A stretch of DNA of 63,858 nt from an uncultured Eubacterium sp. (GCA_947178105.1 CAMWXD010000020.1:1-63858); one strand, 5' to 3'. Positions 51,978 to 61,230 are shown, counted from the stretch's first letter. Program-made: numbers and translations. The notes: generated by a model from the sequence alone, not told the origin.

Positions 51978-52952
51978 ATGGAAGGAACAAAGTCATATGA
52001 TGTAACAGCGCTTGGAGAATTACTGATCGATTTTACTGAAAATGGAACCAGTGCCCAGGGCAATCCGATTTTGGAGGCAAATCCTGGCGGAGCGCCGTGC
52101 AATGTATTGGCGATGCTCAATAAGCTTGGGAAAAAAACGGCTTTTATCGGAAAGGTCGGCAATGATAATTTCGGCAGAATGCTTGCAGAGGAAGTAAAAA
52201 AAAGCGGCACCGATGTAACAAACCTGGTGTTTGACGACCACGTACATACGACGCTTGCATTTGTACATACAAAACCGGACGGCGACCGTGATTTCAGCTT
52301 TTACCGCAATCCGGGCGCTGATATGATGCTGAAAAAGGAGGAAGTGATGGAAGAGCTGATAAAAAACAGCCGGATCTTCCATTTTGGCACGCTTTCTTCC
52401 ACACATGAAGGCGTACGGGAAGCGACCAGATATGCGATCGATGTGGCAAAGCAAAACGGCGTGCTTGTATCCTTTGACCCAAACTTGCGGGAACCGCTGT
52501 GGGATTCTCTTGCAGATGCAAAGCGCGAAATCGAGTACGGGCTTTCCAAATGCGATATTCTAAAGATATCAGACAACGAAGTGGAATTTATGACGGGGAC
52601 GGCAGATTATGAAAAAGGCGCGGCGATGCTTAGAGAAAGCTATGGCATCCCGCTGGTGTTTGTAACGCTTGGCAAGGAAGGCAGCAGGGCTTATTACAAA
52701 GGGCTTGCCGTTGAAGTACAGCCGTTTTTGCAGGAAGGCACGATCGAGACGACCGGAGCCGGAGATACGTTTGAGGCATGTGCGCTGAATTATATTTTGG
52801 AGCACGGGCTGGAAGAGCTGACAGAAGAAGGACTGAAAAACCTGCTGACGTTTGCAAATGCAGGCGCATCGATTATTACGACAAGAAGAGGCGCGCTGCG
52901 CGTCATGCCTTCAGAAGAGGAGATCCGCGGGCTGATCGCGCAGAGAGCATAA
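51978..52952 (+). CDS. scrK: PfkB family carbohydrate kinase, probable fructokinase
   Basis: 324 aa. PfkB signatures are LGELLIDF, the glycine pair ANPGGAPCNVL with GKVGNDNFG, and the catalytic ETTGAGDTFEACALN with the Asp base. The protein resembles bacterial fructokinases that make fructose-6-phosphate. GAAGGAG lies before ATG 51978. With the amylosucrase 76 nt downstream it would use the fructose freed from sucrose. Other PfkB substrates cannot be excluded from sequence alone. Confidence 0.9.
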   Translation: MEGTKSYDVTALGELLIDFTENGTSAQGNPILEANPGGAPCNVLAMLNKLGKKTAFIGKVGNDNFGRMLAEEVKKSGTDVTNLVFDDHVHTTLAFVHTKPDGDRDFSFYRNPGADMMLKKEEVMEELIKNSRIFHFGTLSSTHEGVREATRYAIDVAKQNGVLVSFDPNLREPLWDSLADAKREIEYGLSKCDILKISDNEVEFMTGTADYEKGAAMLRESYGIPLVFVTLGKEGSRAYYKGLAVEVQPFLQEGTIETTGAGDTFEACALNYILEHGLEELTEEGLKNLLTFANAGASIITTRRGALRVMPSEEEIRGLIAQRA

Positions 52953-53028
52953 GGTTTGCATAGAACATCGAAAACAAAAAATCAGTATCAGGAAAGTAAG
53001 AATCAGGAAAGGAAGGAAAGAAAAACCA

Positions 53029-54864
53029 ATGGCTGGGAAGAAAAGTACGTTTCAAAAAAGGCTGGAAAAACATCATGATGAGCTAAGATGGCTGTATATG
53101 GAATTATACGGCAACGACGATATGTTTGCGGAGCTGTGTTCCCAGATGTATGAATACGACAAGCAGCGCAGCCAGCAGTTAAAAAAGATGGATGAAAGCC
53201 GGGAAAAAGAGCCGGACTGGTATAAGAAAAATGATATTTTGGGCATGATGATGTACATTGATAATTATGCCGGCAATTTAAAGGGCGTGAAAGAAAAGCT
53301 GGATTATCTGGAAGAATGCCAGGTGAACTATATTCATTTAATGCCGTTTTTAGATACGCCGAAAGGGCGTTCAGACGGCGGGTATGCAGTGTCGGATTTT
53401 CGGAAAGTACAGCCGCAGCTTGGTACGATGGAAGACCTGGAAAGCCTGACGCAGGCGTGCCATGAAAGGGGCATGAACGTGTGCATGGATTTTGTCATGA
53501 ACCATACGTCCGAAGACCATGAGTGGGCAGTGCGGGCGCGCCGGGGAGAAGGAGAATATATGAGCAGGTATTTCTTCTTCCATGATTATTCCATACCGTC
53601 ACAGTATGAAAAGACGGTGCCGCAGGTATTTCCGACGACTGCGCCAGGCAATTTCACCTGGCTGCAGGAAGCAGGCCATTTTGTAATGACGACATTTTAT
53701 CCGTACCAGTGGGATTTAAACTACCGCAATCCAAGAGTGTTTAATGAAATGGTTTATAACTTTTTGTTCCTTGCCAATAAAGGGATCGATGTCATGCGGA
53801 TCGATGCAGTGCCTTATATCTGGAAAGAGCTAGGCACAAACTGCCGGAACCTTCCGCAGGTACATACGATTGTACGTATGATACGCATGATCTGCGAGGT
53901 CGTATGCCCGGGCGTCCTGCTGCTTGGCGAGGTGGTGATGGAGCCGGAGAAGGTCGTGCCGTATTTTGGCACAGTAGAAAAGCCGGAGTGCCATATGCTC
54001 TATAATGTAACGACAATGGCGTCTACCTGGCATACGGTGGCGACAGGGGACACGCGCCTGTTAAAGTTGCAGATGGATATTGTGAGCCGCCTGCCGAAAG
54101 AGTATGTATTTTTAAATTATCTGCGGTGCCATGACGATATTGGCTGGGGACTGGACTACGGCTTTTTGAAACAGTTTGGCATGGGAGAGGTCAGCCACAA
54201 AAAGTATCTGAATGATTTTCTGACCGGCGCGATTCCGGAAGCCTTCGGAAGAGGAGAGCTGTATAATTCCGATCCGACTTCCGGCGATGCAAGGCTGTGC
54301 GGAACGACAGCTTCGCTGTGCGGGATTGAAAAGGCAGCCTATGAGAGAAATGACGAGGCGCTTGCGCAGGCGGTACGCCTGGATTTGATGCTCCATGCCT
54401 ATATGCTGACGCAGTCAGGCATTCCGGTTATTTACAGCGGGGATGAGATCGGGCAGGAAAATGATTATACTTACCACGAGGAGCCAGACCGCTGGGGAGA
54501 CTCCAGGTATCTGCACCGCGGGAAATTCCGCTGGGATCTGGAAGAAAAACGTAAAGAAAAAGGAAGCGTACAAGAAAAGCTGTTTACCGGGATCGGAAAG
54601 CTGGAAGATATCCGCAAGAGCCTTCCGGTATTCCATACAGACGCAGATGTACACACGATTGATACACAGGATCATGCAGTGCTCGGCATTGTACGGGAAA
54701 ATGCAGGGCAGAAATTAACGGCACTGTTTAATTTCAGCGCATATGAAAAGACCGTGCGCCTGGAAGCAGACAGCAGCGGCACAGAGCTGATCTCCGGCGA
54801 GAAGCTGGAAGGAGGGGAAGTGCGTATCGAAGGATACGGGGCTTGCTGGCTGCTGGAGGAATAA
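53029..54864 (+). CDS. GH13 amylosucrase-like enzyme
   Basis: 611 aa, close to amylosucrase length (~630). An N-terminal helical region precedes the barrel: YIHLMPFLDTPKGRSDGGY, VCMDFVMNHTSEDHEWAVRA, nucleophile in VMRIDAVPYIWK, acid/base in LLLGEVVMEP, and the third carboxylate in LRCHDDIGWG. The NHTSEDHEWA wording is characteristic of GH13_4. Amylosucrase builds an alpha-glucan from sucrose and frees fructose; sucrose hydrolase is the alternative. AAAGGAAGG lies before ATG 53029. Regulated with fructokinase by LacI. No transporter is present in the operon and no signal peptide is seen. Confidence 0.88.
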   Translation: MAGKKSTFQKRLEKHHDELRWLYMELYGNDDMFAELCSQMYEYDKQRSQQLKKMDESREKEPDWYKKNDILGMMMYIDNYAGNLKGVKEKLDYLEECQVNYIHLMPFLDTPKGRSDGGYAVSDFRKVQPQLGTMEDLESLTQACHERGMNVCMDFVMNHTSEDHEWAVRARRGEGEYMSRYFFFHDYSIPSQYEKTVPQVFPTTAPGNFTWLQEAGHFVMTTFYPYQWDLNYRNPRVFNEMVYNFLFLANKGIDVMRIDAVPYIWKELGTNCRNLPQVHTIVRMIRMICEVVCPGVLLLGEVVMEPEKVVPYFGTVEKPECHMLYNVTTMASTWHTVATGDTRLLKLQMDIVSRLPKEYVFLNYLRCHDDIGWGLDYGFLKQFGMGEVSHKKYLNDFLTGAIPEAFGRGELYNSDPTSGDARLCGTTASLCGIEKAAYERNDEALAQAVRLDLMLHAYMLTQSGIPVIYSGDEIGQENDYTYHEEPDRWGDSRYLHRGKFRWDLEEKRKEKGSVQEKLFTGIGKLEDIRKSLPVFHTDADVHTIDTQDHAVLGIVRENAGQKLTALFNFSAYEKTVRLEADSSGTELISGEKLEGGEVRIEGYGACWLLEE

Positions 54865-54881
54865 CGGCAGGCAATTGATAA

Positions 54882-54932
54882 CGGCAGGTTTCGACATAGC
54901 AAATATGCGTTGAAACCTGCCGATATTGTTTT
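54882..54932 (+). terminator. terminator after the sucrose operon
   Basis: CGGCAGGTTTCGAC (54882-54895) pairs with GTTGAAACCTGCCG (54909-54922; one G-T wobble), followed by ATATTGTTTT. Confidence 0.75.
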
Positions 54933-55225
54933 GGCAAATAGATCAGACACAATATTTCTCTAGCTGTTTTTTCACCTAAAATAATTTTTTAATTCTGTAT
55001 ATTCACTTCTATTATTTCTATTATTTCTATTCTTACTATTCGTCATAAAATGCACCAATGTTTTATCTTTGATCTCCAACCATGCAAAAGTTGTTCTTTT
55101 TAGATTTCCAAGTCTATTTCTGGGAAGTGACGATTTTTGGCCAGTTTCTACTTAAGTTTTAGATTCCGTTCAATAAATTTAAATTGTCCTTGACCTGGAA
55201 TAATATCAAAAAATAAAACATATAT
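54933..55225. other. AT-rich intergenic stretch without a supported gene
   Basis: It contains a simple repeat built on TCTATTATT around 55010-55035 and no ATG-started frame of useful length. On the minus strand one frame stays open for about 60 codons (55151 down to TGA at 54972, including LKRTTFAWLEIKDKTLVHFM) without a start. This may be a gene remnant or chance. Confidence 0.4.
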
Positions 55226-55258
55226 ATTGACAACATATATTATACAATATATAATATA
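55226..55258 (+). promoter_or_regulatory. perfect sigma-A promoter with embedded PadR-type dyad
   Basis: TTGACA (55226-55231), 17 nt, TATAAT (55249-55254), both perfect. A 10-bp inverted repeat, ATATATTATA (55234-55243) / TATAATATAT (55249-55258), with 5-nt spacing covers the spacer and -10 box and could be the operator of the adjacent PadR gene. Confidence 0.75.
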
Positions 55259-55303
55259 TAAAACAAAATAATATATCAAAATTTTACAGGAAAGGAGAAG
55301 CAT

Positions 55304-55792
55304 ATGATTTATCCGTTAAATCCGGTTCTGATGGAGCTGCTTGTACTCGCGATGATCTGTCAAAAGGACAGCTATGGGTATCAGATCAGCCAGCAGATGA
55401 AATGTGTATCGAACCTGAAAGACTCTGCCTTGTATCCGGTACTGCGCAGGCTGGCAGAAAATCAGTTTGTTGATATTTACGACCAGCAGTATCAGGGCAG
55501 GAACAGAAAATATTATCGGGTTACTGAGACAGGAAGAAGGCAAAAGGAATATTTGGAGCAGGAGTGGAAGGAGCATGTGAAGGCAGTACTGGATATCCTG
55601 GAAAGCAGCAGCCCGGCGCAGGAACAAGAAAAACAGGAAATAAGCAGCCCGGCGCAGGAACAAGAAAAACAGGAAATAAGCAGCCCGGCGCAAGAACAAG
55701 AAAAACACGAAAAACAGGAAATAAGCAGTCCGGCGCAGGAGCACGAAAATTTGGAGGGCAGCGATGCGCCAGAAGGGGGAAACGATGAATAA
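55304..55792 (+). CDS. PadR family transcriptional regulator with repeat-bearing tail
   Basis: 162 aa. A PadR winged helix fills residues ~1-95 (LLVLAMICQKDSYGYQISQQ, DSALYPVLRRLAENQFV, YYRVTETGRRQKEYLEQEW). The C-terminal ~60 residues are four repeats of SSPAQEQEKQEI type, encoded by 36-bp DNA repeats. AAAGGAGAAG lies before ATG 55304. The stop overlaps the DUF1700 start. PadR-DUF1700-DUF4097 operons are common in Firmicutes and are thought to respond to envelope stress. Autorepression through the dyad in the promoter is inferred. Confidence 0.93.
   Translation: MIYPLNPVLMELLVLAMICQKDSYGYQISQQMKCVSNLKDSALYPVLRRLAENQFVDIYDQQYQGRNRKYYRVTETGRRQKEYLEQEWKEHVKAVLDILESSSPAQEQEKQEISSPAQEQEKQEISSPAQEQEKHEKQEISSPAQEHENLEGSDAPEGGNDE
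55607..55754 (+). repeat. 36-bp coding tandem repeat in the PadR gene
   Basis: Copies begin at 55607, 55643, 55679 and 55724 with AGCAGCCCGGCGCA (the last has one change). The third unit carries a 9-bp insertion. All changes keep the frame. Confidence 0.88.
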
Positions 55793-56381
55793 ACAGGAAT
55801 ATATGAAACAGCTAAAGCATTGCTTACGGCGTCTTCCGAAAGAAGATTTTGAGCGTGCCGTGGAGTATTATGAAGAATATTTTGCGGAAGCAGGGATGGA
55901 AAATGAAGCAAAGGCGATCGAGGACCTTGGCAGCCCGAAGGAGGCGGCTGACCAGATTGTACGCGATATGGCGCTGGATTATTCGAAGAAGCCGGTCAAA
56001 GATGTCCGCAGCGGCATGAATGCCATATGGGTCGCGCTGCTTGCACTGTTTGCGCTGCCGATTGCGCTGCCGCTGCTGTTTACAGGGATCATCCTGGCAG
56101 GGTGTGTGCTGATTGTTGTATGGAGCCTTTTGCTGTCGCTGCTTTTGATGGCAGCATGTGGCGTGATTGCCGGGCCGGTTACGATCGTGGCTGGTTTTAC
56201 AGTGCTGTTTAAGAGCGTTCCTGTATTTTTATGCTGTGTGGGCATGGGATTGCTGGCTATGGGGATTGGCGCGGCGTTGATGTATGCTTCCTGTCTGCTG
56301 TGCAGGAGACTGATGGGATGGACGCTGCGCTGGATCGCAGGTATGGTGCAAGGTAGAAAGGCGGGACATAAAAATGCGTAG
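55785..56381 (+). CDS. DUF1700 family membrane protein
   Basis: 198 aa. Residues ~1-75 form the cytoplasmic DUF1700 head (EYMKQLKHCLRRLPKEDFER, YYEEYFAEAGMENEAKAIED, LGSPKEAADQIV). Four membrane segments follow between ~85 and 180. ATG 55785 is preferred to 55764 because AGAAGGGGGAA lies directly before it. It overlaps the PadR stop and the DUF4097 start, so the three genes are translationally coupled. DUF1700 proteins are inner-membrane partners in PadR-DUF4097 systems; the exact mechanism is unknown. Confidence 0.88.
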   Translation: MNKQEYMKQLKHCLRRLPKEDFERAVEYYEEYFAEAGMENEAKAIEDLGSPKEAADQIVRDMALDYSKKPVKDVRSGMNAIWVALLALFALPIALPLLFTGIILAGCVLIVVWSLLLSLLLMAACGVIAGPVTIVAGFTVLFKSVPVFLCCVGMGLLAMGIGAALMYASCLLCRRLMGWTLRWIAGMVQGRKAGHKNA

Positions 56382-57447
56382 AAAAAAATTTTTAACGATA
56401 TGTGCGGCATTGACAGGGCTTGGGTTTGTGCTTGCAGTTGCTGGTGCTGCAATGGGCGGAGCGGTACATGGGATATGCCTGGATACGGGCGGGCTGCATG
56501 TGTATGCGCCCCAAATTTATGAAGCAGAGGGCAGTAGCAGCTATGAGCACAGGGAGGAGCAGATCGCGCCGTTTGACAGTATTTCTGTAGAGGCCGGTTA
56601 TGCGGATTTGCGGATCGAGCCATCGGAAACGGATGCGTATACGCTGTCTTATAGTATGTATGGCGGCAAAAAGCTTTCTGCACAGACGCAGGGAGGCAGG
56701 CTTGTCTTAAGTCAGGAAGGATATAGGAATGGATTTAATGGGATTAATGTGGCATGGTTTGTCATCGGAGACCTCGTTCCAGACAGGGAGGGGCAGGACG
56801 AATTTATTATATTGCGGGTGCCGAAGGATGCAAAGCTCAAAGACGTGGAGCTGACTGTGGAAAGCGGGGCGGTTTCCTGTGGGCAGGTACAGGCGGAGCA
56901 TGTGAAAATCAATGCGCAGTATGGAGATATCAGCCTGTCGGAGGTACAGGCGCAGGAGATTGTGGCAGAGTCGGAGTCCGGCAGACTGCAAATGGAGCAT
57001 GTGCAGGCGCAAAGCTGCAAAGTGGAGAGCCAGTATGGGGATGTCGAGCTGCATGACGTCAGGCTTTCCGGGGATATGAAGGTTCAGACAGAGGATGGGA
57101 ATATCCGATTTGAGGATACGCAGATGCGTTCTCTTTCACTGGACAGTATTTACGGCAATATTGAAGGCAGGCGGACGGTGTTTGCGGATATGCAGATATC
57201 AGTCGAAAGCGGTAACTGCCGGATGGAGGATGCATTGTTTGACAACTGCAAGATCGATACGGCATATGGTGATGTAGAATTAGAGCTGGAAAAAGAGGTC
57301 GGGGATTATTGTTATGACCTGTCAGCAGAATATGGGGACATTAAAATTGGCAACCAGGCGATGGGAGATGCCTATTCGTCTCTGGAGCAGGATTCTGACA
57401 GGATGATTCAGATTTCCGGTGAATCGGCAAATATCTGGGTGCATTAG
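56374..57447 (+). CDS. DUF4097 beta-helix-like envelope protein
   Basis: 357 aa. One N-terminal membrane anchor (~5-32) is followed by a repetitive beta-rich domain: regular strands such as AGYADLRIEPSE, VESGAVSCGQVQ, NAQYGDISLSEVQ, ESQYGDVELHDV and SAEYGDIKIGN. The recurring YGD(I/V) motif every 20-25 residues is typical of DUF4097. Domains of this sort sit outside the membrane and may work as an adhesin-like or sensor surface. Last gene of the PadR operon; it overlaps the DUF1700 stop by 8 nt. Confidence 0.88.
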   Translation: MRRKKFLTICAALTGLGFVLAVAGAAMGGAVHGICLDTGGLHVYAPQIYEAEGSSSYEHREEQIAPFDSISVEAGYADLRIEPSETDAYTLSYSMYGGKKLSAQTQGGRLVLSQEGYRNGFNGINVAWFVIGDLVPDREGQDEFIILRVPKDAKLKDVELTVESGAVSCGQVQAEHVKINAQYGDISLSEVQAQEIVAESESGRLQMEHVQAQSCKVESQYGDVELHDVRLSGDMKVQTEDGNIRFEDTQMRSLSLDSIYGNIEGRRTVFADMQISVESGNCRMEDALFDNCKIDTAYGDVELELEKEVGDYCYDLSAEYGDIKIGNQAMGDAYSSLEQDSDRMIQISGESANIWVH

Positions 57448-57469
57448 AAACTGTCTGTCACACCGTAAC

Positions 57470-57508
57470 CGTCTGTAAGGACGGCTGCGGCGCGGCAGAT
57501 TTTTTTAT
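57470..57508 (+). terminator. possible terminator after DUF4097
   Basis: Hairpin CCGTC-TGTAAG-GACGG is followed by a small CTGC/GCAG stem and a run of seven T residues. The geometry is not ideal; it lies between convergent genes. Confidence 0.45.
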
Positions 57509-58731
57509 TCATGGATCGCCTGCCGGTAAGCTTTCGGTGTCTTTCCCAGCATTTTTTTAAATGTCCTTGTAAAATAATTTGCATCGGAGAATCCGACACG
57601 CGAGGCGATCTCGCCGACGGAGAGCTTGGATACATTTAAAAAGAGCATGGACTGGCGGATTCTTGTACTGTTTATGTAGTCTGTGATCGTAATGCCGGCT
57701 TCCTTTTTAAACTGAGAGGACAGATAAGACGGGGTGACGAAGCACATCTTTGCAAGCCCGGCGAGGGAAAGCTCACTGCTGTAATGAAAGTCCACATAAT
57801 CCATACATGTCTGCACAAGCGAAGAATAGGAACGCCTGGAGTAGTTGTTTACGAGCATACAATATTTGCGGATCATCGTTGTGGATAAGGACTGGAGCTG
57901 GTCTGTGGACAAGGCGGTTTCAATCTGGATTGCAAACTGCCTGGACAGGTTATCGATATGGAGCGGATGGACTTTGGCAGCTTCCACAGCTTTGCGCAAC
58001 AGCGTATTAAACGTAAACATAATATTTTTGCGGTCGCGCACCGGGTCTGCGGCGCGCGGCAGCAGTTTAAACTGTAAAAACTGATAGTGTGCGTCCAGCG
58101 CTTTTTGCGTATTGCCGGCAGTGACGGCTTCTAACATCGCATTTTCCCATTGATACCGTTTTTCGATTGTGGTAAGGGCGACATCCGGCATGTCGGGTAC
58201 AAGGTAATGGTAATCCGACGACGGATGGATACGCACAGTGTCAGGGTTAATCTGGCGCAGCCCGTTTACTGTAATCTGGCAACGTTTTATAAAAAAAGTA
58301 AGCAGTTGGTACCATAAGTCATAATACGGTACTACAGGAATACAGTTGAAGTATTCTATAAAATCCTGCTCATAGCGGGAAGGTACGTTTAACCGTTCGA
58401 CAAGCTCTAATGCAAACCGTCTTGTAAGCGGCTGGTATAGGATCGGGCCGATACAAAAAGCCTGGCATCCGGCGTCAGCGGCATCTTCCTTTGTAAAGCG
58501 CAGTAAGGAATAGTGCATCCCCATATCATCTTCGTACAAATAAAAAACGGCTGGTTCCACATAGTGTTCAAGTTCGTTTTGGATGCGCTGATAGTCGAAG
58601 CCTTGCAGCATTTTTTTGCGGAACCCATAATCGATCTGTTCGATTCCGTTGTAGGATTCATCAAATAGGAGGATTTGTATGCCGAGATAACGGCACATGG
58701 ATACCATCGTTTCGAATTGTTCTGTATGCAT
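57505..58731 (-). CDS. AraC family transcriptional regulator
   Basis: 408 aa. The C-terminal ~100 residues carry two helix-turn-helix motifs: LSLAGLAKMCFVTPSYLSSQ with FKKEAGITITDYI, and SVGEIASRVGFSDANYFTRT with FKKMLGKTPKAYRQ. The N-terminal ~290 residues are an all-purpose sensor region without a clear cupin signature. The start 58731 has GGAAAGGTG upstream; the longer frame to 58806 enters the intergenic palindrome. It is divergent from the glucuronide operon, which it probably controls. Confidence 0.92.
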   Translation of the reverse strand: MHTEQFETMVSMCRYLGIQILLFDESYNGIEQIDYGFRKKMLQGFDYQRIQNELEHYVEPAVFYLYEDDMGMHYSLLRFTKEDAADAGCQAFCIGPILYQPLTRRFALELVERLNVPSRYEQDFIEYFNCIPVVPYYDLWYQLLTFFIKRCQITVNGLRQINPDTVRIHPSSDYHYLVPDMPDVALTTIEKRYQWENAMLEAVTAGNTQKALDAHYQFLQFKLLPRAADPVRDRKNIMFTFNTLLRKAVEAAKVHPLHIDNLSRQFAIQIETALSTDQLQSLSTTMIRKYCMLVNNYSRRSYSSLVQTCMDYVDFHYSSELSLAGLAKMCFVTPSYLSSQFKKEAGITITDYINSTRIRQSMLFLNVSKLSVGEIASRVGFSDANYFTRTFKKMLGKTPKAYRQAIHE

Positions 58732-58800
58732 TCGGTCACCTTTCCAGTTTTTCGCACAATTTTTTGGTAAAGCAGCATAATTTTTATATGAAAATAATCG

Positions 58801-58818
58801 TAGCATAAATTTATGCTA
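58801..58818. promoter_or_regulatory. 18-bp perfect palindrome between araC-type gene and glucuronide operon
   Basis: TAGCATAAATTTATGCTA is self-complementary over all 18 bp. It lies 70 nt from the AraC start and 43 nt before a TATAAT (58861-58866) upstream of the HAD gene, a natural place for a shared operator. Confidence 0.65.
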
Positions 58819-58890
58819 AAATCAACAAAAATCGTGCTGGGAAAATGTTGGAATTTTTTATATAATCCTTACGCAAGGAGGGAAATGCCT

Positions 58891-59730
58891 ATGAGCGTAT
58901 TGAAAGATTATAAAAAGAGAAGGGAGTTTTTAGTCTGCATCGACTCGGATGGATGCGCCATGGATACGATGGACTGCAAGCATATTTACTGTTTTGGGCC
59001 ATGCATGGTCGACGAATGGGGATTGGGCGAGTGGAAAGAGGAAGTTTTGGAGTATTGGAACCAAGTCAATCTCTATACGATGACCCGCGGGATCAACCGG
59101 TTTCTGGCGTTGGGAAAGGTGCTTTTGCATGTAAGCCAGGCATATCGGAACATACCGCAGATCCAGCAGTTTGTGGAGTGGACAGAACACGCAAACGAGC
59201 TGTCCAATGATTCTGTCAGGGAAGCGTATGGGCATACCGGGCAGGAGATTTTTAAAAAAGCGCTGGATTGGTCACTAGCGGTCAACCTGGCGATTACAAA
59301 GCTGCCGGAGGATCTCAAAAAACCGTTTGACCGGGCAGCGGACGGGGTGAAGGCTGCGCACCGTGCAGCAGATGTGGCGATTGTCTCTTCCGCCAATGAG
59401 GAGGCAGTCAGGGAAGAATGGGAAAAATTTGGCATGATGGAATCGGTGGAGATCTGCATGACACAGGCGGAAGGAAGCAAGGCATACTGTATTGGGCAAA
59501 TGCTGCAAAAGGGCTATGATCCAAGCCATGTGCTGATGGTAGGGGACGCGCCGGGGGACAAGGCGGCTGCGGAGGCAAACGGTGTGTTGTATTATCCGAT
59601 TCTGGTCAGAAGGGAAGCAGAATCGTGGAGAAGGTTTACAGACGAAGCGCTTCCAAAATTTTTGGAAGGAAGCTACAAGGGGGAGTACCAGGAACAGGTC
59701 GTGCGGGAGTTTTTGAATAACCTGTCCTGA
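58891..59730 (+). CDS. HAD superfamily hydrolase of the glucuronide operon
   Basis: 279 aa. Motif I is CIDSDGCAMDTMD, a large helical cap follows, motif II is VAIVSSANEEAV and motif IV is HVLMVGDAPGDKAAAEANG. ATG 58891 lies 8 nt after AAGGAGGG; an ATG at 58885 lies too close. It is the first gene of the operon with GPH symporter, TM2, GUS and GH3. A sugar-phosphate or other small phosphate ester is the likely substrate, but the cap gives no specific clue. Confidence 0.85.
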   Translation: MSVLKDYKKRREFLVCIDSDGCAMDTMDCKHIYCFGPCMVDEWGLGEWKEEVLEYWNQVNLYTMTRGINRFLALGKVLLHVSQAYRNIPQIQQFVEWTEHANELSNDSVREAYGHTGQEIFKKALDWSLAVNLAITKLPEDLKKPFDRAADGVKAAHRAADVAIVSSANEEAVREEWEKFGMMESVEICMTQAEGSKAYCIGQMLQKGYDPSHVLMVGDAPGDKAAAEANGVLYYPILVRREAESWRRFTDEALPKFLEGSYKGEYQEQVVREFLNNLS

Positions 59731-59757
59731 GGAAAGGAAAATCGGGAGGTATGATTT

Positions 59758-61230
59758 ATGAGCAGTCAAACAGATACAAATGGGGTGCATCGTGCGAAAT
59801 TATGGCAGATCGCAGGCTTTGCATTTAACAATACGGCGACGAATATGTATATGTTTTTAATGAACTTTATTACTTATTATATGACCGGGGCGTTGGGCGT
59901 AGGCGTTGTGCTGGCGACGTCGTTCGTTACGGTGATGAGGATATGGGACGGGGTGTCAGACCCGTTTGTAGGCTATGTGCTGGATAAGACGAACGGCAGG
60001 TTTGGGAAAAACCGCCCGTTTATGCTGATTGGGAATGTTGTCCTGATGCTGGCGACTTTTATTATGTTCCATGTCTGCCATAATTTGCCGAGTGGAATGC
60101 GGTTTGCCTTTTTTATCGTGATTTACATGATCTATGTGGTTGGCTATACGTTCCAGTGTGTCGTTACGAAGTCGGCGCAGTCCTGTCTGACAAACGACCC
60201 GAAGCAGCGTCCGCTGTTTACGATTTTTGACGGGATTTTCAATACGATTATATTTACGCTTCTTCCAATGTTTTTTACGGGGTATTTGCTGAAAAAGCAT
60301 GGTGATTTTACATTGCAATATTTCCATGAAGGATGGATGGGCGTTGCGCCGATTGCGTTTGTGCTGACCTGTATTGCGATTTTTAGTATAGCGGCAAAAG
60401 ACAGGGAGGAATATTTTGGCACCGGCAAGCAGGTAAAGGTCAGCATCAAGGATTATTGGGAAGTCTTAAAGGGCAACCGTGCGATTCAGATGCTCGTCGT
60501 ATCCGCAGGTACAGACAAACTGGCGCTGTCCACGCAGGGCAACGTTACGGTCAGTGTGATTGTATATGCGCTTATTTTGGGAAATTCTTCTTTGCAGGGC
60601 GCGGTTTCCGCATATACGAGCATTCCGACCATGCTGTTTTTAATGTTTGGCGCTGGCGTGATTGCGACGAAATTAGGGCAGAAAAAGGCGATGATGTTTG
60701 GCACGTACGGTTCTTTGGTATGCTGTATCCTTTCTGTGATTTTATTTTATGCGGCAGATCCTTCGACGATGTCGCTGCCGGGCGTGGAAGGCTTTCACGG
60801 ATTTAATTTCTTTACGGTTGCATTTTTAGCGCTTTGGCTGGGATTCAAAGGATTCAGCAATATTTCAGGAAGTATCGTGATCCCAATGACAGCAGACTGT
60901 GCGGATTATGAGGTGGCACGTTCGGGGAAATATGTGCCGGGACTGATGGGGACGTTGTTCAGCTTTGTTGATAAGATGATATCTTCTCTTGGATCCACAA
61001 TCGTAGGCTTGATGTGCGCAGCGATTGGATTTAAGGATGCACTGCCGGGGCCGAATACGCCTCTGACGCCGGAGCTTAAATTTGTCGGGGTCTTCTGCCT
61101 GTACGGGCTGGTAATTATCGGGCTTGTCTGCAATATTATCGCGATGAAGTTCTATCCTCTGACAAAAGAGAAGATGGAGGAGATTCAGGACGAGATCACA
61201 AGAATCAAAGCGCAGGGCTTGGCAGCATAA
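59758..61230 (+). CDS. GPH family glycoside-pentoside-hexuronide:cation symporter (MelB/UidB-like)
   Basis: 490 aa, about twelve membrane segments. Family signs are an early RIWDGVSDPFVGYVLDKTNG loop with GRFGKNRPF, and later GFKGFSNISGSIVIPMTADC followed by ADYE, as in UidB and MelB. GGGAGG lies before ATG 59758. The next-but-one gene is a beta-glucuronidase, so glucuronides are the most likely cargo, driven by a cation gradient. Confidence 0.93.
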   Translation: MSSQTDTNGVHRAKLWQIAGFAFNNTATNMYMFLMNFITYYMTGALGVGVVLATSFVTVMRIWDGVSDPFVGYVLDKTNGRFGKNRPFMLIGNVVLMLATFIMFHVCHNLPSGMRFAFFIVIYMIYVVGYTFQCVVTKSAQSCLTNDPKQRPLFTIFDGIFNTIIFTLLPMFFTGYLLKKHGDFTLQYFHEGWMGVAPIAFVLTCIAIFSIAAKDREEYFGTGKQVKVSIKDYWEVLKGNRAIQMLVVSAGTDKLALSTQGNVTVSVIVYALILGNSSLQGAVSAYTSIPTMLFLMFGAGVIATKLGQKKAMMFGTYGSLVCCILSVILFYAADPSTMSLPGVEGFHGFNFFTVAFLALWLGFKGFSNISGSIVIPMTADCADYEVARSGKYVPGLMGTLFSFVDKMISSLGSTIVGLMCAAIGFKDALPGPNTPLTPELKFVGVFCLYGLVIIGLVCNIIAMKFYPLTKEKMEEIQDEITRIKAQGLAA

